Shown: positions 8,757 to 17,716, counted from the first letter of the stretch. The stretch is DNA of 39,169 nucleotides from Bacteroidota bacterium (GCA_016776505.1 JADHTG010000026.1:1-39169); one strand, 5' to 3'. Program-made: numbers and translations. The notes: a model not told the origin generated them from the letters alone.

Positions 8757-11159
8757 ATGAAAAAAATAGTACACCCTCTTATTCAAATTATTGTTCTTCT
8801 TTTTCTTTGTCTGTCAGTAGAGTTAAAAGCTCAGGAATATCCGGCGAGTTACTACGATCAAATTGATCCTGAATCTTACCGGCCGGAATTAATGGTTGAA
8901 ATTATACTTTCAGAATTGAACCGCTATCGTAATGATGAAGGTTTGGAAGAACTGATAAACAATGAAGTGCTTGAAAAAGCTGCTGATGACCAGGCACTGT
9001 TCATGGCAACCAAACAGGAAGTCACTTTAAAAAATAAAGGCAATAAAAAAACAACGGCTAAGCGGGTAATCCTTTATGGTGGTACAAGTCTGGCAGAAGA
9101 AATCGTATTTAAAGCCAACATTAAAAGCGGAAGGGAAGCACGAACATACCTGGAAGTGGCAGAAGAGATTGTGGGTAAATGGATTGGAAGAAAGAAAACA
9201 AAAATCATCATTGATAAGCCTGAATACATTTTTTCTGGTATTGGTGCCGTGGTAGATTATGACGGGAAGAAAGTATTTGCATCTGTTGTTTTTGGAAATC
9301 ATTATACCTTCAATTTAGGGGCTAAGATGCGTAATACGATGGATTATCCCTATACAACCAAAAAGTACGGATTAAAGAAATATGATGTAAAATCCTGTCG
9401 CAAATGCGCTAAATTCGAGAATATTGAAGAATTGCAGAAGGCACTTTATGTAAAAGACAATAGCATCTATTTTCATTATAACGAGAATGTAAAAGCCCTC
9501 AAGCGTATTCTCAGGAATAAAAAGGATGGTTTTGCCGTGGACATTGTCCAGAAAGATCAATACGAGTGCAGAATGGATAATATAGTGGATTATGATCATA
9601 TCAATAAAGGAGTCCTGCTAAAACCCATGTACACCAAAAAAATCTATAAAAAAAATATGGTGCCGGGTAAACGTGTAAAGGATTTCATGCTGGTACTGGG
9701 AGAAATGCCTGATGAAATTAGCGGGAATTATGAGTTGAACCTACTGGTAATTCAAAGCAAGCATGTTTGCAGATCCATTACGCAAACCTACGTGGAAACA
9801 GGCGATGCAGATTATTTCAATCCCCTGGTCCTGGTTCCTGATACAGTTACCATTCCTACTGAGAGTTATTATGTCCCCAAACCAGATACCAACACTTTGT
9901 ATTTCACTATTCCTTTTGAAAAGAACAAATTTGTGTATAAGTCTGAAGATATTGAAGAGTTTCTTCTTACTTTGAATAAACCTGATTTCTTTATTCTGGA
10001 GCTTTCCATCTCGGCTTATTCTTCTATTGAAGGAAGTGATGAAAAAAACCTGATGCTGCAAAAGAAAAGAGCAGAGAGCATTGTGAATGCACTTGAAAAA
10101 AGGCAGCAGGATAAGTTTATTTCCAGCATAAAGACAGATTATGCCTGGGAAAATTTCAGAAATGATATACTGTCCACTAAATGGTCTCAGCTGGCAGACA
10201 ATACCAGGGAATATGCAAGGGAATATATTGTAAACAATAATTTGCTGGATCAGCTGGAACCCATACTGGCTAATCATCGTTATGCTGAAATTGAAATGAA
10301 AGTGACTTATGATATACAGGGGGATAAAGAACAGGCCTTTGTTTTGGATAAATTCAATCGTGAAATTACAAGTGACGATATTCCATTTGCCTTCTCCATC
10401 CAGAAATACATTTTAAACAGGGTCGTTGAGAGAATTTATAAGGGAGACCTGGGAAGTACGATGGAAATCCCTGAATCTGCTGAAAACGCACCTTTTCTAG
10501 TAAACAAGTTGTTTCTTGAAAAGATAGCCCTGAGAAACAAACTTACGGATGACTATTGTGACCGCATTTATCAATTGCATAAATATTCACCAGAAAATCC
10601 TTACATTTTTTACAATAAAATATATTGCGATGTGCATACCAATGAACTGACGGATAATAAAGAAATAGCGGATATGCAAAACCTGATTGACGGGCTGTAT
10701 AATATAAAACTGGAAAAAGAATTGGTGGATATGCTGAACCTGGACTTTCAATTCAGGTTAATCAAAATCAATGATACCTTAAAAAATCCCAGTCCGCTGG
10801 TCGTCAAATCCTTTGCTAAAATAAAGAAGATCGTGCATTTGGATGAAACCACCTGGCAGAACTCCCTGGAATTGGCTCAATTATTTATTAAATACAAAGA
10901 TTATAAATTTGCTCTGAAGTTAATGGAACCCTTTATCAAAGGCGAAGATGTGGATGAGGAGTTCCTTTATACCTACGTTTCCCTCTGTGCGATGAATCCG
11001 GCAAAACTGATGTCGAATAGTTTTGCGAAAGCATTAAGCCGCTCTGAAACAATGAATCCAAGGCGCTATTGTGAGCTTTTTAGTGGAGATAAATTCAGTT
11101 TCCAGGTTTTTGACAATCCATTCGTCAAAGAATATTATTGTACGAAATGCAAAAAATAA
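8757..11159 (+). CDS. Secreted CAP-domain protein with an OmpA-like domain
   Basis: This is an 800-residue protein with a signal peptide at 1-26 (cleavage near KAQ|EYPAS). Residues ~40-185 look like a CAP/SCP domain: 'ILSELNRYRNDEGLEEL' then 'LEKAADDQALFMA', followed by 'YIFSGIGAVVDYDGKKVFASVVFG'. Residues ~378-450 resemble an OmpA-like peptidoglycan-binding domain: paired-strand 'LYFTIPFEKNKF', then 'ELSISAYSSIEG' and 'NLMLQKKRAESIVNAL'. The C-terminal ~350 residues are helical and unrecognised. There is a CRKC at 214-217, and a terminal CTKC at 795-798, two residues from the end. I chose ATG 8757 over 8736 because it gives the clean signal peptide and lies after the -7 element. It probably resides in the periplasm, anchored to the cell wall; its activity is unknown. 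Confidence 0.8.
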   Translation: MKKIVHPLIQIIVLLFLCLSVELKAQEYPASYYDQIDPESYRPELMVEIILSELNRYRNDEGLEELINNEVLEKAADDQALFMATKQEVTLKNKGNKKTTAKRVILYGGTSLAEEIVFKANIKSGREARTYLEVAEEIVGKWIGRKKTKIIIDKPEYIFSGIGAVVDYDGKKVFASVVFGNHYTFNLGAKMRNTMDYPYTTKKYGLKKYDVKSCRKCAKFENIEELQKALYVKDNSIYFHYNENVKALKRILRNKKDGFAVDIVQKDQYECRMDNIVDYDHINKGVLLKPMYTKKIYKKNMVPGKRVKDFMLVLGEMPDEISGNYELNLLVIQSKHVCRSITQTYVETGDADYFNPLVLVPDTVTIPTESYYVPKPDTNTLYFTIPFEKNKFVYKSEDIEEFLLTLNKPDFFILELSISAYSSIEGSDEKNLMLQKKRAESIVNALEKRQQDKFISSIKTDYAWENFRNDILSTKWSQLADNTREYAREYIVNNNLLDQLEPILANHRYAEIEMKVTYDIQGDKEQAFVLDKFNREITSDDIPFAFSIQKYILNRVVERIYKGDLGSTMEIPESAENAPFLVNKLFLEKIALRNKLTDDYCDRIYQLHKYSPENPYIFYNKIYCDVHTNELTDNKEIADMQNLIDGLYNIKLEKELVDMLNLDFQFRLIKINDTLKNPSPLVVKSFAKIKKIVHLDETTWQNSLELAQLFIKYKDYKFALKLMEPFIKGEDVDEEFLYTYVSLCAMNPAKLMSNSFAKALSRSETMNPRRYCELFSGDKFSFQVFDNPFVKEYYCTKCKK

Positions 11160-11269
11160 GGATCATTGCATCACCCGATTGAATTGCAGGATGGCTAGGT
11201 CTGGCAACAAGCTCATCGCAAGGGATACTTTACAGGAATTTGATAAACAATCTTGATCCAAATCGATTG

Positions 11270-11662
11270 ATGAATACAGCTGATGCAGAAAGGGACAAAG
11301 TGAGGTTAGACAAATGGCTATGGTCTGTCAGGATTTATAAAAGCAGGAAACTGGCAGCAGAAGCTTGTGAAGGAGGAAAAGTGAAGCTAAACGGGAAATC
11401 AGCCAAAGCAGCAAGCAAAATACAGATTGGAGATGAAATCCATCTTTTTAAGGATGGATTAAACAGGATTTACAAAGTGCTCGCTTACCTGTCAAAACGG
11501 GTTGGGGCCCCACTGGTATCCCAATATATGGAAGATCTGACACCCGAAGATGAGCTTATAAACCATCAAATCGCTTTGCGCTCAGCATTTCACCGCCCCA
11601 GGGGATTAGGAAGACCCACGAAAAAAGAGAGAAGAAAAATGGATGATATCATGGATAATTAA
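11270..11662 (+). CDS. hslR: S4-domain RNA-binding protein, Hsp15 family
   Basis: This is a 130-residue protein with an N-terminal S4 domain (VRLDKWLWSVRIYKSRKLA, then GGKVKLNG and 'K-I-Q-I-G-D-E-I'). The R-L-D-K-W-L-W opening is diagnostic of Hsp15, which binds 50S subunits carrying stranded peptidyl-tRNA and helps recycle them. The C-terminal third is basic (FHRPRGLGRPTKKERRK), as in the family. Length agrees with Hsp15 (about 130 residues). I prefer ATG 11270; a TTG at 11240 would add ten unrelated residues. Its last 20 nt overlap a longer possible start of the next gene (11643), whose preferred start at 11670 lies 7 bp after this stop, so cotranscription is likely. Confidence 0.88.
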   Translation: MNTADAERDKVRLDKWLWSVRIYKSRKLAAEACEGGKVKLNGKSAKAASKIQIGDEIHLFKDGLNRIYKVLAYLSKRVGAPLVSQYMEDLTPEDELINHQIALRSAFHRPRGLGRPTKKERRKMDDIMDN

Positions 11663-11669
11663 ACCCTTT

Positions 11670-12413
11670 ATGAAAAAATTAAGACTCCTTACAACGCTTA
11701 TAATATCATTTATGATGATGAATTTAACCGGATATGCTCAGAAAAGTGATTTGACCATTTCTATTTCTGATCAAATGATAAATAAGGTGTTAGCTGCTGT
11801 AGGATCCATATCTGATGAAGATGAGTACCAGCTATTAATGATTAAAGGAAAGTACAGCTGGCTGGTTGAAAACACCAGAATAAAACTGGAAGAGAACAAA
11901 GCATTGTTTGTAGCTGATGTGAAAGTGAAAGCCGGACCCATCAAATATGAAGATCGGGTATCAGGCTTATTGGATGTGACATACAATCCAAAAACGAACA
12001 AACTGGAACTTAAGCTAACCCATGCTTACCTGGATATTAAAACCAAAATATTTGGCAAAGAAAAAATCATCACTACTGTTGATCTGGCAAATTATTATAA
12101 AGCCCCTTTTGTTTTTGATGGCCCGATTGATTACCAGGAAGTATTTGAAATTGAAATGCCCGACAAGACCGTCAAGAAATTAAAAACAGTAGTAGAGCGA
12201 TGTAATATTAACGTAAAGCCAGGTGTGATACAAATGAAATCCATTATTGCAATTTATGATGCAGATAAGAAAGTGGATTTGAATGAAACAGTAGTGAGCC
12301 AGGATGAAGAATTGAAAAAGAAGCTGGAAGAGTTTGAAAAACTTTCTTCTGAAACGAAAAAGGAAAAAAGGAAAAGAAAAAGAGCGGAGAAAAAGAAGAA
12401 AAAATCCACTTGA
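11670..12413 (+). CDS. Secreted protein with lysine-rich C-terminus, function unknown
   Basis: This is a 247-residue protein with a signal peptide (MKKLRLLTTLIISFMMMNLTGYAQ, cleavage after ~24, shown here only for its hydrophobic core and YAQ end). The mature part is a beta-rich domain of about 190 residues without a motif I can name. The last ~35 residues are extremely basic and helical (KKEKRKRKRAEKKKKK), preceded by an Asp/Glu-rich segment. I chose ATG 11670 over 11643 because the signal peptide begins there, 7 bp after the Hsp15 stop. The lysine tail could bind a negatively charged surface such as LPS or nucleic acid; this is inference. It is lineage-specific and not recognised. Confidence 0.78.
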   Translation: MKKLRLLTTLIISFMMMNLTGYAQKSDLTISISDQMINKVLAAVGSISDEDEYQLLMIKGKYSWLVENTRIKLEENKALFVADVKVKAGPIKYEDRVSGLLDVTYNPKTNKLELKLTHAYLDIKTKIFGKEKIITTVDLANYYKAPFVFDGPIDYQEVFEIEMPDKTVKKLKTVVERCNINVKPGVIQMKSIIAIYDADKKVDLNETVVSQDEELKKKLEEFEKLSSETKKEKRKRKRAEKKKKKST

Positions 12414-12585
12414 TTAAGCTGTTTAGTGGTTGAATGATTTTTGGCAAAATTGAACCACTTTATTTCCTTCTATTCACCAAAGATTTATCTTCGTGTAGCT
12501 TTGTGAAAATCCCTGCCTGATGGCAAGCAGGTTCGAGTGTCTTCGTGTAAAATTTTTAATAACACGTAGATTCACGAAGAAATAG
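12414..12585. repeat. Dispersed palindromic repeat, copy 1
   Basis: This segment resembles 34498-34690 over about 160 bp. Shared words include TATCTTCGTGTAGCTT, GTGAAAATCC, TTCGAG, CTTCGTGTAAAATTTTT and ATAACACG-AGATTCACGAA. A hairpin GTCTTCGTGT (12539-12548) with ACACGTAGAT (12562-12571) pairs at 8 of 10 positions; the equivalent hairpin in copy 2 is perfect. The copy begins right after the stop codon at 12413. No ORF and no target-site duplication are evident. Confidence 0.65.
12425..12465 (+). terminator. Possible terminator after the lysine-tail protein
   Basis: AGTGGTT (12425-12431) and AACCACT (12453-12459) form a 7-bp stem around a 21-nt loop, followed by TTATTT. It lies 12 nt after the stop at 12413. 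The long loop and the overlap with the dispersed repeat lower confidence. Confidence 0.35.
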
Positions 12586-12712
12586 CATTGTATAAATCCC
12601 AATTTAAACATTCAGTCTTTAGATCAATCCTTCACTTCAATTCTGATAACAATGCAATAGAATAAAGAATATTGAACACCGAATATCCAATGAAGTAATT
12701 GCAGCCTGAAAC

Positions 12713-13291
12713 TTATAACACCCAACCCTTCTCTACCCTAAAATACTTCAGCAGCTCGTCAAACTTTTCCACTTTGGAAGGACCATACTTTAAAAGTCCT
12801 TTGCGAATAGACTCCTGGGACTTCTCATGTTCCAGTTTGTCAGAAGATTTTGAATAGAATTTATCAGCCAGGCAAACTAATTTCTCTTCATTGCTTAAAG
12901 GGATCATGTCCCTGTGCGGTAATTCCATCTTTAAACGAATAATTTCTTCCTTGCTAATACCCATTCCAATATGTCTCTCACAAACTGGGGCAATATGGGT
13001 GAATCCTTCTTTTTCGAGAATTTCACGACCCAGGTAACCATGAGCGATGTAAGGAAATTTGCCAAAGCACCCAATAGCAGGAGCATGAACCTGGCAGATG
13101 CCGATATCATGCAGCATAGCTGATTGATAAATAATATCCAGGTCAAGATGCTTATCCTTATTCAAAGAAGCTATTTCCAGGGCCTTCATCGTAACCATTT
13201 CGCAATGAACAGAATAATATCCAAAAGCAACAGAGCCCGGACTCAGATAACTGTTGATAAGGGATTTTACCCGTTCTTTAATATAGGACAT
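12713..13291 (-). CDS. HD-domain phosphohydrolase
   Basis: This is a 192-residue cytoplasmic protein with a complete HD metal site: H29 (YYSVHCEMV), H61-D62 (AMLHDIGI), H84 (YIAHGYLG), H107 (CERHIGMG) and D143 (CLADKFYS). HD proteins of this size hydrolyse nucleotides or other phosphate esters; the substrate cannot be read from the sequence. I chose ATG 13291 over the adjacent TTG at 13294. A promoter-like CTTG-N20-TAAATTTG lies just upstream on the minus strand (13310-13341). It is transcribed alone, divergent from the histidine kinase and convergent with the 11670 gene. Confidence 0.88.
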   Translation of the reverse strand: MSYIKERVKSLINSYLSPGSVAFGYYSVHCEMVTMKALEIASLNKDKHLDLDIIYQSAMLHDIGICQVHAPAIGCFGKFPYIAHGYLGREILEKEGFTHIAPVCERHIGMGISKEEIIRLKMELPHRDMIPLSNEEKLVCLADKFYSKSSDKLEHEKSQESIRKGLLKYGPSKVEKFDELLKYFRVEKGWVL

Positions 13292-13309
13292 CAATAGAAT
13301 GTTTTAATT

Positions 13310-13341
13310 CAAATTTAATCAAATGCCTTATCAACAACAAG
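13310..13341 (-). promoter_or_regulatory. Putative promoter of the HD phosphohydrolase
   Basis: On the minus strand CTTG (13338-13341) is followed after 20 nt by TAAATTTG (13310-13317). This is a full -7 match and a 3-of-4 -33 match at consensus spacing, 18 nt before the ATG at 13291. Confidence 0.5.
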
Positions 13342-13416
13342 AGGAAAATTTATCTCCGGAACAAAATCTATATTCCTTATTATTGCTGTCCATAAGGAGA
13401 TTGACCAATTAAGAAT

Positions 13417-14655
13417 ATGCCTGCAGATCTGAATGAAAAAGAAATAGAAAAGAAAATAGAAGAGCTTCAGGACGAGGTGGACATGCTGACTGAAAAACTC
13501 AGGCTGGCTGAAAGTCGTGCCGAAGAATCAGATAAACTCAAAGATGCTTTTCTCGCCAATATGTCGCACGAGATACGCACACCCATGAATGCCATATTGG
13601 GATTTGCAGAATTATTATCAGAAGAGGATATCACAACAGACATCCGGAAGGAGTATATCGGAATAATTTGTGAAAACGGGAAATCACTGCTGACTATCCT
13701 GGATGATATAATGGATACGGCAAAGCTTGAATCTCAACAGATCGAGATCAATAAATCCGATTGTCTTGTCAATCAAATATTAAATGAACTGCTGGTTTCA
13801 TTTAATGACAATGTAGTACGTGACCCGGATAAAATACTTGATTTAAAACTCACCACACCAGCCAACACACAAAATCTAAAAATTAAAACAGATTCTTACA
13901 GGCTAAAACAAGTGATGTTTAACCTGATTTCGAATGCTATCAAGTTTACGGATAAAGGCTATGTTGAATTTGGATACAGAATTATCGATGATCGAAAGTT
14001 ATTGCAGTTTTTTGTAAAAGACACCGGAGTGGGCATTTCTGAAGAAGATCAGCATCAAATTTTCAGCCGGTTTAAGCAGGTGGAAAGCGAAGGTTTTAAA
14101 AACACACGTGGCGCAGGTTTGGGATTGGCCATTTGTAAAAGCCTGGCAGAATTGCTGGAAGGAAATATGCGGGTTGAATCAAAGGAGGGTGAAGGTTCCA
14201 CATTCTTCCTGACTATTCCCTTTGAAGCTGCAGGGCGTTATGAGGCGCAAGAGGTCAAGTCAGGTCAGACATCCTCCTTTAAATGGAATGACAAGAAAAT
14301 CATGATAGTAGAGGACGAAGAATCCAATTATCGATATCTAAAATATTCTCTTGAAATTACAGGTGTAACCATCGACAGAGCGCATAATGGAATGCAAGCC
14401 ATTGAAATATTTAAAAAAGATGCTGACTATTATGATCTCATTTTAATGGATATCCATTTACCCGTGATGAATGGTTATGATGCCACACAAATGATAAAAG
14501 AACTCAGGGCCGATATTCCGGTCATCGCACAAACAGCTTTTGCCATGCCGGGTGAAAAGGAAAAATGCCGTGAAGCAGGCTGTGATGGTTACCTTTCCAA
14601 ACCCATTGCCAGGAAAGCATTATTGCAAATGATAAACGAGTTTATCAGCGAATAA
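13417..14655 (+). CDS. Soluble hybrid histidine kinase with receiver domain
   Basis: This is a 412-residue two-component hybrid. Residues 1-42 are a charged coiled coil (EIEKKIEELQDEVDMLTEKL) with no PAS, GAF or membrane segment. The H box is FLANMSHEIRTPMNAI with H51. The N box is NLISNAIKFT (169-178), G1 is DTGVGI and G2 is GAGLGLAI. After a linker, a C-terminal receiver domain (~294-412) has acidic residues E299/D300, phospho-acceptor D345 (LILMDIHLPVMNG) and K395 (LSKPI). All catalytic residues are present. Lacking a sensor or output domain, it probably takes its signal from a partner through the coiled coil and passes phosphate to an unlinked protein. It has no adjacent response regulator. 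Its 3' end is 18 bp from the convergent FISUMP gene. Confidence 0.93.
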   Translation: MPADLNEKEIEKKIEELQDEVDMLTEKLRLAESRAEESDKLKDAFLANMSHEIRTPMNAILGFAELLSEEDITTDIRKEYIGIICENGKSLLTILDDIMDTAKLESQQIEINKSDCLVNQILNELLVSFNDNVVRDPDKILDLKLTTPANTQNLKIKTDSYRLKQVMFNLISNAIKFTDKGYVEFGYRIIDDRKLLQFFVKDTGVGISEEDQHQIFSRFKQVESEGFKNTRGAGLGLAICKSLAELLEGNMRVESKEGEGSTFFLTIPFEAAGRYEAQEVKSGQTSSFKWNDKKIMIVEDEESNYRYLKYSLEITGVTIDRAHNGMQAIEIFKKDADYYDLILMDIHLPVMNGYDATQMIKELRADIPVIAQTAFAMPGEKEKCREAGCDGYLSKPIARKALLQMINEFISE

Positions 14656-14673
14656 CAGAAAAGATACTTTCCC

Positions 14674-15654
14674 TTAGTTGAAGATAATTTTTTCGGTTTT
14701 TTGAAATGTATTATTCGTTAGTTTCAATAAATAAATAGCATTTTTTACGGCATTGGCCACATTCAGCTCAATTTTATTCAGTCCAATGGAGATATGGTAA
14801 TCCTTTTGCATCAATTCCTTCCCATTGAGATCTATAATGGAAAAACTACAATTCCCTGCCTCATCTGCAATTAATACAACATTCACTTTATTCAAACCAT
14901 TTGTATTAATGTTTTTAATATGGAAGCCGAAATTTTCATTTTCATCAATAGAGCTAGAGGTATTCTCAATACAGCGAATAGAATTTCCAAGCGATTTTGT
15001 AAAGGGCGAGAATGCACACAGCTTAAATATATTGTTTGATTCACTCAACTCATAAAAGAAGGCATTCGAAGCATCTGACTGTTCTGCTGCCCAATAATAG
15101 GCACTCCATGTGGTTCCCATGGCACTTTTACGGAAACTGCCACTCATAGTGCACCTGTAACCTGTCAGTATTCCTTCAAAACCTGAACTCCCTCCTTCCT
15201 TCATCTTTCCTCCTGCTACATTGGAGCCTCCAAGGTCAGTCATTAATTGATTGAATTCATTCCTGGATGGAATATGCCATCCATCCGGACAAACTCCCTG
15301 CACGTGCAAGGGGGGCTGACCTCCATAATTCTGAACGGCTTCTGACCATTCATAAAATGCTCCTAGTTTAGTTGCACCTCCAGTTCCATCACAGTTGTCC
15401 AGCTTATTATCCCAGCAATATTTTTCTACAACCCCATCATTTTTCATCTCTCCACCAGCCTTTGTGCTTTGGATCATGCTCCCATAATTCAGGTTTTCAG
15501 CCATCCAGCATTGATTCCCTATCAAAACCGTTTTATAGGATTTCCCATCCCGGCTGTCCACCAGATCATCTCCGCAAGTCCATTGACGGTTTTGTGCGAT
15601 TACAATACATACAGAAAATACAAAAAGAAAGAGCAGGATTACAGATTTTTTCAT
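14674..15654 (-). CDS. FISUMP-domain secreted protein with T9SS sorting domain
   Basis: This is a 326-residue protein with a signal peptide at 1-20 (ending IVIAQ). Residues ~27-230 match the Fibrobacter succinogenes major paralogous (FISUMP) domain: 'D-x-R-D-G-K-x-Y-K-T-V-x-I-G-x-Q-C-W-M-A-E-N-L-N', 'G-x-x-Y-x-W', 'CPDGWHIPS', 'YYWAAEQ' and a terminal 'SIRCIEN'. The last ~80 residues form a Por secretion C-terminal domain ('SIIDLNGKELMQKDYH', 'NAIYLLKL'), so it should cross the outer membrane by the type IX system and be attached to or released from the surface. FISUMP domains have no defined enzymatic role. The gene stands alone between convergent and divergent neighbours. Confidence 0.9.
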   Translation of the reverse strand: MKKSVILLFLFVFSVCIVIAQNRQWTCGDDLVDSRDGKSYKTVLIGNQCWMAENLNYGSMIQSTKAGGEMKNDGVVEKYCWDNKLDNCDGTGGATKLGAFYEWSEAVQNYGGQPPLHVQGVCPDGWHIPSRNEFNQLMTDLGGSNVAGGKMKEGGSSGFEGILTGYRCTMSGSFRKSAMGTTWSAYYWAAEQSDASNAFFYELSESNNIFKLCAFSPFTKSLGNSIRCIENTSSSIDENENFGFHIKNINTNGLNKVNVVLIADEAGNCSFSIIDLNGKELMQKDYHISIGLNKIELNVANAVKNAIYLLKLTNNTFQKTEKIIFN

Positions 15655-15729
15655 TTGATTGTGTTTTGATTTGAATTTCTGACGAATTAATAAAACAAAT
15701 GGTTGTATGGGTTGTGAAGATATTTGACA

Positions 15730-15762
15730 TTTAAGCTCTTCCTCATTAATTCCCTAATTTTG
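15730..15762 (+). promoter_or_regulatory. Putative promoter of mnmA
   Basis: TTTA (15730-15733) is followed after 21 nt by TAATTTTG (15755-15762), a full match to TAnnTTTG. The -7 element ends 24 nt before the ATG at 15787, so it also argues against the longer frame starting at 15724. Confidence 0.45.
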
Positions 15763-15786
15763 CCTTCAAATTACAGGACTAAATAC

Positions 15787-16857
15787 ATGAATATTGCAGC
15801 ACTGGTATCCGGGGGTGTTGATAGTTCAGCCATTGTTCACTTACTCAAGGAAGAAGGCTTTACTCCTACCCTTTTTTATATCATCATTACGATGGAAGAC
15901 GAGGATGGTTTTTGGGACTGCAGCTATAAAGAGGATATTGACATAGTGATGAAAATTGCCCGTCAGTATGGATTGAAAATGGAGGTGGTCACCCTGCACA
16001 AAGAATATTGGGAAAAGGTCATCAGTTATCATATTGAGTCGGTTAAGAAAGGCCTGACCCCAAATCCGGACATGATGTGCAATAAATTGATAAAGTTTGG
16101 GACTTTTGATGAAAAGTACGGGAAAGATTTTGATAAAATAGCCAGTGGTCATTATGCTGCTACATCTGAAATAAATAATCAGATTTATCTTTCAACGGCA
16201 AAAGATAAAATCAAAGATCAAACCTATTTCCTGGGGCAGATATCCCATAGCCAGCTGAATAGATTAATGTTCCCATTAGGGGATCTGCAGAAATCGGAGG
16301 TCAGGAAGCTGGCCGCCAGGGCTAAATTACCCAGTGCCGACCGGCCTGACAGCCAGGGAATTTGCTTTTTGGGAAAAATCAATTACCGCGATTTCCTGAA
16401 TCGCTTTCTCGGTGAAAAGGAAGGCGATATTGTTGAAATAGAAAGTGGTAAAATTCTGGGCAAACACAAGGGTTTCTGGTATCATACCATCGGTCAGAGA
16501 CAGGGTTTGGGATTAAGCCTAGGCCCCTGGTTTGTCATCCGGAAGGACGCCGGGGAAAATATAGTCTATGTTTCGCATGGCTATGATCCTGAAGCTCAAT
16601 ACGAAAACAGGATTTACCTGAAGGAATTCAATTACATTAATCCGGCTGTTGATTTATTCAACACTTCTGAAATAAAATTTAAAATTAGACATACTCCTGA
16701 TTTTAGCCCGGGCCATTTGAGAACAGTGAATGATGTTCATTTGATCGAGTCTGATCTAAAGATAAGCGGTGTTGCTCCCGGTCAATTTGGAGTGATCTAT
16801 GATCAGCAGGAAAAGATTTGTTTAGGAAGCGGTGTTATTATTAACCCTCCGTCTTAA
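15787..16857 (+). CDS. mnmA: tRNA-specific 2-thiouridylase MnmA
   Basis: This is a 356-residue enzyme that activates U34 of Lys, Glu and Gln tRNAs with ATP and inserts sulphur, giving s2U34. The PP-loop is SGGVDSS (8-14). The nucleophile is C98 in NPDMMCNKLIKFG, and the second catalytic cysteine is C193 in SQGICFLG. The 'SGHYA' and 'KDQTYFLGQIS' motifs are also present, followed by the C-terminal beta-barrel. Length and motif order are normal for the family. I chose ATG 15787 because the PP-loop strand MNIAALVSGG starts there; the longer frame from 15724 includes the promoter. The last 17 nt overlap the end of the convergent SDR gene. Confidence 0.95.
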   Translation: MNIAALVSGGVDSSAIVHLLKEEGFTPTLFYIIITMEDEDGFWDCSYKEDIDIVMKIARQYGLKMEVVTLHKEYWEKVISYHIESVKKGLTPNPDMMCNKLIKFGTFDEKYGKDFDKIASGHYAATSEINNQIYLSTAKDKIKDQTYFLGQISHSQLNRLMFPLGDLQKSEVRKLAARAKLPSADRPDSQGICFLGKINYRDFLNRFLGEKEGDIVEIESGKILGKHKGFWYHTIGQRQGLGLSLGPWFVIRKDAGENIVYVSHGYDPEAQYENRIYLKEFNYINPAVDLFNTSEIKFKIRHTPDFSPGHLRTVNDVHLIESDLKISGVAPGQFGVIYDQQEKICLGSGVIINPPS

Positions 16858-17614
16858 ATACGTTTTGAGCTGATGCCTGGTGAGTCGGAGTCACAGTGAT
16901 TTCACAAACCTGCACATGAGGAGGACGATTAGCACAAAACAGAGCCATTTCTGCAATATCTTTTCCTGTTAAAGCTTCCAAACCCTGGTATACTTTGTCT
17001 GCTTTGTCTCTATCTCCATGAAACCTGACCAGGCTGAATTCAGTTTCTGCCAAACCAGGCTGTATATTGCTTACACGAATGTGGGTGTCCACCAGGTCGA
17101 TGCGCAAACCATCGCTTATCAAACGTACTGCAGCCTTGCTTCCACAATAAACGGCTCCATAAGGATATGCAGCTATGCCGGCAATAGAGCCAATATTAAT
17201 CACATGACCCTCTCCCCCGTTTTCCATCATAATAGGGACCACATGACGGGTTAAGTAAAGCAATCCTTTCACATTGGTATCTATCATGATTTCCCAGTCA
17301 TCGATCTCCCCTTCATGAAGCTTGGCAAACCCGGAAGCCAGGCCTGCATTATTAATCAGTATATCAATCTTTTTCCATGGAACTGATAGATTTTCAATCG
17401 TATTTTTCACTTCTTCCCGATTTCTGACATCCAGCTTCAAACACAAAACATCTGACTTGAATTGTTTCACCAATTCATCAGCCAGTTGTTGAATGCGATC
17501 ATACCTGCGGGCAGCTAAAATCAGCTTTGCCCCATTTTGAGCAAAAAGGCGCGCACAGGCTTCTCCTATTCCACTGCTTGCTCCTGTTATGAATATCGTC
17601 TTGTTGTTAAACAT
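16841..17614 (-). CDS. Short-chain dehydrogenase/reductase (YdfG-like)
   Basis: This is a 257-residue classical SDR with a Rossmann fold. The cofactor loop is TGASSGIG (10-17) with AARR at 35-38, which suggests NADP. The structural motif is NNAG (88-91). The catalytic tetrad is N114, S143, Y156 and K160 (VYCGSK). The closest well-known family is YdfG, which oxidises 3-hydroxy acids such as L-allo-threonine or serine; exact substrate is inference. A TAAATTTG -7 element lies 15 nt before the ATG. The 3' end overlaps mnmA by 17 bp, tail to tail. Confidence 0.92.
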   Translation of the reverse strand: MFNNKTIFITGASSGIGEACARLFAQNGAKLILAARRYDRIQQLADELVKQFKSDVLCLKLDVRNREEVKNTIENLSVPWKKIDILINNAGLASGFAKLHEGEIDDWEIMIDTNVKGLLYLTRHVVPIMMENGGEGHVINIGSIAGIAAYPYGAVYCGSKAAVRLISDGLRIDLVDTHIRVSNIQPGLAETEFSLVRFHGDRDKADKVYQGLEALTGKDIAEMALFCANRPPHVQVCEITVTPTHQASAQNVFKTEG

Positions 17615-17629
17615 AATTCAAATTTTAGT

Positions 17630-17637
17630 CAAATTTA
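17630..17637 (-). promoter_or_regulatory. -7 element upstream of the SDR gene
   Basis: On the minus strand this reads TAAATTTG (TAnnTTTG), ending 15 nt before the ATG at 17614. No -33 TTTG is seen at the usual spacing. Confidence 0.35.
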
Positions 17638-17716
17638 TGGCTAAAACTATACAACTTTAGCTATTTCGCTTATTTTGTTAATTCTTTTAGGCTGTAAATT
17701 ATTTAAAGGGAATTCC

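Noticed and set aside
9741..10277. 178-codon minus-strand frame inside the CAP/OmpA-like gene
   Set aside because: It is fully antisense to a well-supported gene with a signal peptide and domains; the residue mix is typical of a shadow frame.
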